Shown: positions 32,376 through 36,673 of the stretch, piece by piece
Layout: each line of letters opens with the position of its first letter
Numbering within the stretch: position 1 is the first letter of the stretch
Virus record (IMG/VR): IMGVR_UViG_3300025584_000341
Span: 1 to 36,673 of that record
Origin: a virus
Length of the DNA: 36,673 nucleotides
Reading direction: 5' to 3' (one strand)
The notes under the pieces: model-generated
Told to the model about the DNA's origin: nothing
The model's input: the letters and a program-made list of their open reading frames with translations, nothing else
Databases searched by the model: none
Program-made: the position numbers and the translations under genes

Positions 32376-33020
32376 ATGAGATTAATTACAGAAATTACAG
32401 AAAATATAGAATATATTACAGAAACTATCAATGGGAAAAAGTCTCTATATATTCATGGACCGTTCATGATGGCAGAAGTGAAAAATAAAAATGGAAGAGT
32501 TTATCCCAAAGAAATTCTTATGAAAGAAATTCAGAGATATAATGAGAATTATGTTAACAAAAAAAGAGCATTTGGAGAATTGGGGCATCCAGATGGTCCT
32601 GGTATAAATTTAGAAAGGGTGTCTCATATGATTACCGAGCTGGAAGAAGACGGTAATAATGTTATTGGTAAAGCAAAAATTATGGACACTCCATATGGAA
32701 AAATTGTGCAAAATCTTATTGAAAATGGCGCACAGTTAGGCGTTTCTTCTAGGGGAATGGGGTCTTTAGAAGAAAAGGGTGGAACAAAATATGTAAAAGA
32801 TGATTTTTATTTAGCAACAGCCGCTGATATAGTTGCTGATCCTTCTGCACCCGAGGCATTTGTTCAAGGAATCATGGAAGGAAAAGAATGGGTTTGGGAG
32901 TCAGGGGTTATTAAAGAAAAAGCTCTTTCGTTTATTAAAAAAGAAATTAACAAATCCTCTTCCATTAAACTAGAGAATGTAAAGTTAAAAGCGTTTAATA
33001 GTTTTCTTTCAAATCTATAA
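32376..33020 (+). CDS. 21: Prohead core protease (T4 gp21-like)
   Basis: 214 residues, matching T4 gp21. Catalytic segments are FGELGHPD (H71) and LGVSSRGMG (S124/S125), with the NGRVYPKEIL and DPSAPEAFV regions that mark this family. It cleaves scaffold and capsid proteins at maturation and then degrades itself. The order gp21, gp22, gp23 follows T4. Confidence 0.96.
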   Translation: MRLITEITENIEYITETINGKKSLYIHGPFMMAEVKNKNGRVYPKEILMKEIQRYNENYVNKKRAFGELGHPDGPGINLERVSHMITELEEDGNNVIGKAKIMDTPYGKIVQNLIENGAQLGVSSRGMGSLEEKGGTKYVKDDFYLATAADIVADPSAPEAFVQGIMEGKEWVWESGVIKEKALSFIKKEINKSSSIKLENVKLKAFNSFLSNL

Positions 33021-33023
33021 TTA

Positions 33024-33031
33024 TATAAATA
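33024..33031 (+). promoter_or_regulatory. T4-type late promoter upstream of gp22
   Basis: Exact TATAAATA in the 60-base gap between gp21 and gp22, 50 bases before the gp22 ATG. A strong Shine-Dalgarno (TTAAGGAG) follows. Confidence 0.78.
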
Positions 33032-33080
33032 TAAACATGAGACAGAAAACAAAATTCTCACAAAATTAAGGAGTTATCAA

Positions 33081-34280
33081 ATGTCAGAAGAAAACGTAAT
33101 AGAGGAAACTCAAGAGGAAACTCAAGAGGATATTACAAATGAAGAATCTCAGGTACATGAGACTTCATATCCAGGTGCTGGAAAAAATAAAGAACCAATT
33201 AAAAAAGCTCCCAAAAAAGCAATAGATACGGGAGTAAATAACGAGGTTCCCGATGGGCCCAAACCAGATTTTACAAAAGGGGTGCCATCTGCTAAGAAGC
33301 GTCCTGCTGATAAAGGAGGAGTTTCTGAAAGTGCATCAAAAATGTCACTTATTAAATCAATTTATGATAAGTTAGACGAGATGAGCAAAGATGAAGTTGC
33401 TGAAATTCTCGGTGCGCTTAACGAAATTGATGAAGCCGAATTCGACGAAGAAGGTAATGAAATTGTTTCCGAAAATAAAAAAGAAACACGAGAAGTTGTT
33501 ACTAGAGAAGAATTTGATTTAGAGAGTGATGTTCAAGCCCTTATTGAGGGAGAAGAACTGTCAGACGAATTTAAAGAAAAGGCGGCTACTATATTTGAAG
33601 CCGCAGTTTTTGCTAGAGTCAACGATGAAGTTTCCACAAGAATAGACAAACTCGATGAACAATATAAAACAGAACTTCAAGAAGCCATCGAAAATAACCA
33701 TAGTGTTATGATTGAAAAAGTAGATGATTTCATGAATTATGTTGTTAATGAATGGATGCAAGAAAATGAACTTGCCGTTGATAAGGGCATTCGTTCAGAA
33801 ATCGTTGAAGATTTTATGGTTGGTCTTAAAAATCTGTTTGTCGAACATTATGTTGATATTCCTGACGAAAAGGTTGATCTTGTTGATGACCTATTCGCTA
33901 AGGTTGAAGACCTTGAAGAGTCATTAAATTCTGAAATACAAAAAAACATTGATTCATCTAAAGACCTCAAAGAGTACAAAAAGATGGATTCTTTGTATAT
34001 GGTTTCAGAAGGAATGACTGAAGTTGATCAAGAAAAAATGATTAAATTGGCTGAGGGTATTGGATATGAAAATGAAGATTCCTATACTGAAAAACTTCAG
34101 ATTATTAAAGACAAGTATTTCCGTGCAGAAGAAACGATTAATCCAAAAACCGTTTTAATCGAAGATACACAAGATGATATGGAATTCAATGAAGAAAATT
34201 CTTCAGACGATGCAATGGCACAAGCGCCTGAAAATATCAAAAAATATGCATCAGCTATTTCTAGAACTATTATTAAATAA
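33081..34280 (+). CDS. 22: Prohead core scaffolding protein (T4 gp22-like)
   Basis: 399 residues, highly acidic and helical, as expected of the scaffold around which the capsid assembles before being degraded by gp21. Asp/Glu-rich N-terminus, a long coiled-coil-prone middle (about 150-330) and a C-terminal IKKYASAISRTIIK. Identity is based on composition, length and the invariant position between gp21 and gp23. Confidence 0.88.
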   Translation: MSEENVIEETQEETQEDITNEESQVHETSYPGAGKNKEPIKKAPKKAIDTGVNNEVPDGPKPDFTKGVPSAKKRPADKGGVSESASKMSLIKSIYDKLDEMSKDEVAEILGALNEIDEAEFDEEGNEIVSENKKETREVVTREEFDLESDVQALIEGEELSDEFKEKAATIFEAAVFARVNDEVSTRIDKLDEQYKTELQEAIENNHSVMIEKVDDFMNYVVNEWMQENELAVDKGIRSEIVEDFMVGLKNLFVEHYVDIPDEKVDLVDDLFAKVEDLEESLNSEIQKNIDSSKDLKEYKKMDSLYMVSEGMTEVDQEKMIKLAEGIGYENEDSYTEKLQIIKDKYFRAEETINPKTVLIEDTQDDMEFNEENSSDDAMAQAPENIKKYASAISRTIIK

Positions 34281-34299
34281 CAATTAAGGAGATTTACAC

Positions 34300-35640
34300 A
34301 TGTATTTATCAGAGCAATTACAAAAAAAGTGGGCTCCTATTCTTGATCATCCAGAATTGGGAACAATTTCAGACCCATATAGAAAGGCAGTAACAACTGT
34401 TCTTTTGGAGAATCAAGAAAAGTCCATGCAGGAAGACAATCAAGTCCTTTCTTCACAAAATTTCTTGACAGAGGCCGGCCAGGCTTCAGGCTCATTCCCT
34501 GATCAGGGGGGTGTTGCAAAATATGACCCTATTATGATTTCTCTTGTTCGGAGAGCAATGCCTAATTTGATTGCATACGATGTTTGTGGTGTGCAACCAA
34601 TGACTGGTCCTACTGGTCTTATCTTTGCTATGAGAGCAAGATATGTCACAATGAATCAGTCACCAGAAGCACTTTATAATGAAGCGGACACAAATTATTC
34701 TGCTAATTCTGGCATAGCCCAAGACAGCAATGTTCCGGGACTTCATATTCATTCTGATGGTACGGCTAATGCTTCTCAAACTTTAGTAAGTGGAGGATTA
34801 TCAACTGCCGCAGGTGAGTCAATGACGCCTAATAACATGGCTTTCTCGATTGAGAAGGTTACTGTTACTGCGAAAACAAGAGCCTTAAGAGCGGATTACA
34901 CAATGGAAGTTGCTCAGGATCTTAAAGCAGTTCATGGTCTTGATGCAGAAACAGAACTCAGCAATATTCTTTCCGCTGAGATTCTTGCAGAAATTAATCG
35001 TGAAGTTATTCGTAAGATTTACAGAGAAGCCAAAGTCGGTGCCCAAAATAACACCACAACTGCAGGTATTTTTGATCTTGACACAGATTCAAATGGTCGC
35101 TGGTCCGTAGAGAAGTTTAAAGGTCTCATGTTCCAGATAGAGAGAGAAGCCAATGAGATTGCGAAGAAGACACGTAGAGGAAAAGGTAATATCCTTATGA
35201 CCTCTTCAGATGTTGCTTCCGCACTTCAAATGGCTGGAGTTCTTGATTACGCTCCTGCTCTTGACAGCAACAATCTTAATCCTGATGATGCAGGAAATAC
35301 TTTTGTTGGTGTACTTAACGGGCGTTATCGTGTTTATGTTGATCCATATGCAGTAACAAATGATGCTAACTATTTTGTAGTTGGATATAAAGGATCATCT
35401 TCATATGATGCTGGTATGTTCTACTGCCCATACGTTCCGTTACAAATGGTACGTGCAGTTGATACAAGCACTTTCCAGCCAAAAATTGGATTTAAGACTC
35501 GTTATGGTCTTGTAAGAAATCCATTTGCAACTGGAGCTTCAGATAGCACAAGCTCAGGTAGTGCAGATATTAGTGCAGATAATGCTGGTGCCGCAGGCAA
35601 CGAGTATTACAGAATTGTAAGAGTAAATAACTTAATGTAA
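34300..35640 (+). CDS. 23: Major capsid protein (T4 gp23-like)
   Basis: 446 residues. Conserved T4 capsid segments include the N-terminal LQKKWAPILDH, SLVRRAMPNLIAYDVCGVQPMTGPTGLIFAMRARY, the ALRADYTMEVAQDLKAVHGLDAETEL stretch and PFATGASDS near the end. The N-terminal ~65 residues are probably removed by gp21 during maturation. GC content is a little higher than in the island, as is common for a highly expressed capsid gene. Strong ribosome site (AAGGAG) and a terminator directly behind. Confidence 0.97.
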   Translation: MYLSEQLQKKWAPILDHPELGTISDPYRKAVTTVLLENQEKSMQEDNQVLSSQNFLTEAGQASGSFPDQGGVAKYDPIMISLVRRAMPNLIAYDVCGVQPMTGPTGLIFAMRARYVTMNQSPEALYNEADTNYSANSGIAQDSNVPGLHIHSDGTANASQTLVSGGLSTAAGESMTPNNMAFSIEKVTVTAKTRALRADYTMEVAQDLKAVHGLDAETELSNILSAEILAEINREVIRKIYREAKVGAQNNTTTAGIFDLDTDSNGRWSVEKFKGLMFQIEREANEIAKKTRRGKGNILMTSSDVASALQMAGVLDYAPALDSNNLNPDDAGNTFVGVLNGRYRVYVDPYAVTNDANYFVVGYKGSSSYDAGMFYCPYVPLQMVRAVDTSTFQPKIGFKTRYGLVRNPFATGASDSTSSGSADISADNAGAAGNEYYRIVRVNNLM

Positions 35641-35667
35641 TTTTCTCTGAAAATTTAGATTATACAT

Positions 35668-35700
35668 AAAGGAGAAGGGTTAAACCTTCTCCTTTTTTGT
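35668..35700 (+). terminator. Rho-independent terminator after the capsid gene
   Basis: An 11-base perfect stem, AAAGGAGAAGG (35668-35678) with CCTTCTCCTTT (35685-35695), a 6-base loop and a T-rich tail. It separates gp23 transcription from the following genes. Confidence 0.92.
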
Positions 35701-35713
35701 TTTTGGAGACATT

Positions 35714-36247
35714 ATGCATTCTAAAATTGATTTATATAAACAACTTCCTCCTTATCCTGGCAATTCCCTTACGCTTCATTTAGACAATATCAAAAAATTA
35801 ATAAAAACTACAAAATCAAAAACCGCATTGGATTATGGATGTGGAAATGCAAAACATTACATAGAAGATAGGATTCATTTATCATGGGGACTTGATAAGA
35901 TGGGGCTTTATGATCCTGCAATACCAAAATGGGGTCTTTTGCCATCTGGCAATTTTGATTGTGTTATTTGTACAGATGTTTTAGAACATGTTCCAGAAAA
36001 AGAAATAAATTACACTTTAAAAGAAATTTTTACATTATCAAATAAATGTACTTATTTAAATATAGCAATGTATCCAGCCAGTCAAATTTTACCAAACGGT
36101 GAAAATGCTCATTGTACATTAAAACCGAAAGATTGGTGGAGAAATAAAATAGCTGAAACAATAAAAGAAAATATTGAAGTTCATGTTGTATATTCGTATA
36201 CACATGGTATTAAAAACATAGAACGTGAAATTTATAAAAAAGCATGA
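35714..36247 (+). CDS. Class I SAM-dependent methyltransferase
   Basis: 177 residues, a compact methyltransferase fold. Motif I LDYGCGNAKHY (39-49) binds S-adenosylmethionine, and FDCVICTDVLEHVPE (81-95) is the post-motif segment. The substrate is unknown. The small size and absence of a target-recognition domain argue against DNA methylation. Position downstream of gp23, with a ribosome site TTTTGGAGA, and coupling to a possible glycosyltransferase suggest surface glycan or nucleotide modification. Confidence 0.85.
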   Translation: MHSKIDLYKQLPPYPGNSLTLHLDNIKKLIKTTKSKTALDYGCGNAKHYIEDRIHLSWGLDKMGLYDPAIPKWGLLPSGNFDCVICTDVLEHVPEKEINYTLKEIFTLSNKCTYLNIAMYPASQILPNGENAHCTLKPKDWWRNKIAETIKENIEVHVVYSYTHGIKNIEREIYKKA

Positions 36248-36673
36248 TTTTTTGTATAGGTAATGGCGAGTCAAGACAAAAAATAGACTTGCAATTTTTG
36301 AAGAAATACGGTACAATATATGGAAGTAATGGTCTTTATCGTGATTTTACTCCAGACATACTCCTTACATGTGATCCAATGATGCTTGAAGAAATAATTG
36401 AGTCTGGATATTCTAAAGAAAATAAAGTTTATACAACTGAATATGGATATGGTAATATACAGGATATACTGAAAAAAACACCCAAAGGACATAAAGTTTC
36501 TTTAGTGCCTTTCGAGAAGATATATCCGGTAAATTCTGGATGGGAGAGCATTAGATTGGCATATCATTTTCATCCAGAAGATCAAATATATATGATAGGT
36601 TTTGACTTATTCGGTGATAGAAAAAATATTTATGAGGGTTCTCCTAATTATCCAACAATGTTTAAGGAGGGAA
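36244..36673 (+). CDS. Conserved phage protein with IGNGESR start, possible glycosyltransferase-like, 3'-truncated
   Basis: Open from an ATG overlapping the previous stop (ATGA) to the window edge, at least 143 residues. The N-terminus IGNGESRQKIDLQFL, then YGSNGLYRDFTPDILLTCD and IYMIGFDLFG, match a protein type I know from T4-like marine phages, sometimes labelled glycosyltransferase. Activity is not established from the sequence. Coupling to a methyltransferase fits a glycan-modification pair. Confidence 0.75.
   Translation, partial: MIFCIGNGESRQKIDLQFLKKYGTIYGSNGLYRDFTPDILLTCDPMMLEEIIESGYSKENKVYTTEYGYGNIQDILKKTPKGHKVSLVPFEKIYPVNSGWESIRLAYHFHPEDQIYMIGFDLFGDRKNIYEGSPNYPTMFKEG

Noticed and set aside
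1-36673. tRNA genes, integrase, attachment sites, insertion sequences, replication origin
   Set aside because: I saw no cloverleaf-like sequence, integrase or transposase motif or origin-like iteron array in the window. By eye, a divergent tRNA could be missed.

Overview
The window is a 36.7 kb, AT-rich piece of a T4-like tailed phage (myovirus) genome, almost certainly marine. The host cannot be read from this sequence. The evidence is a conserved T4-type late block in the canonical order: large terminase (gp17), tail sheath (gp18), tail tube (gp19), portal (gp20), then prohead protease (gp21), scaffold (gp22) and major capsid protein (gp23). All are on the + strand, and several are preceded by T4-type late promoter boxes (TATAAATA). 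A stand-alone HNH endonuclease gene sits on the minus strand between gp17 and gp18.

Layout. 1-8.2 kb: an unidentified protein open at the left edge, terminase, HNH gene, sheath, tube and portal. 8.3-12.2 kb: a 1298-residue collagen-like and Gly-Ser-Ala repeat fibre with a tail-fibre-like C-terminus. 12.2-30.75 kb: about 18.5 kb of tightly packed, mostly overlapping + strand genes that are not standard T4 structural genes. 30.8-35.6 kb: head genes (a small head-assembly protein, a small Gly-rich protein, two very basic proteins, gp21, gp22, gp23), closed by a strong hairpin terminator. 35.7 kb to the end: a methyltransferase and a partial gene of a protein that may be a glycosyltransferase.

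The central island is the remarkable part. It looks like a natural-product-style biosynthetic cluster inside a phage late operon. It starts with a 203-residue protein that has an ordinary ~110-residue N-terminus and twelve tandem copies of the heptad C-N-F/H-C-P-C-N/D (39 cysteines in 89 residues). Two SPASM-type radical SAM enzymes follow at once, and a third, divergent radical SAM protein comes later. Next is a lipid/polyketide cassette: an aspartyl/asparaginyl-hydroxylase-like 2OG oxygenase, acyl carrier protein, short-chain reductase, type III polyketide synthase-like enzyme (Cys-His-Asn triad visible), and holo-ACP synthase. Three membrane fatty-acid desaturases, an IPNS-like 2OG oxygenase, a TauD-like protein with an altered metal site, and a Rieske oxygenase complete the set. 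Two copies of an unidentified SCEGH-motif protein and several unrecognised small proteins are interspersed.

My working hypothesis, which is inference, is that the island makes a post-translationally modified Cys-rich repeat peptide and/or an unsaturated, oxygenated acyl or polyketide product. It has its own carrier protein and activating enzyme, and no clear late promoter of its own, so it is probably transcribed late with the portal/fibre genes. The product could be a virion decoration, since the Cys-rich gene directly follows the fibre gene, or a small molecule or lipid made in the infected cell.
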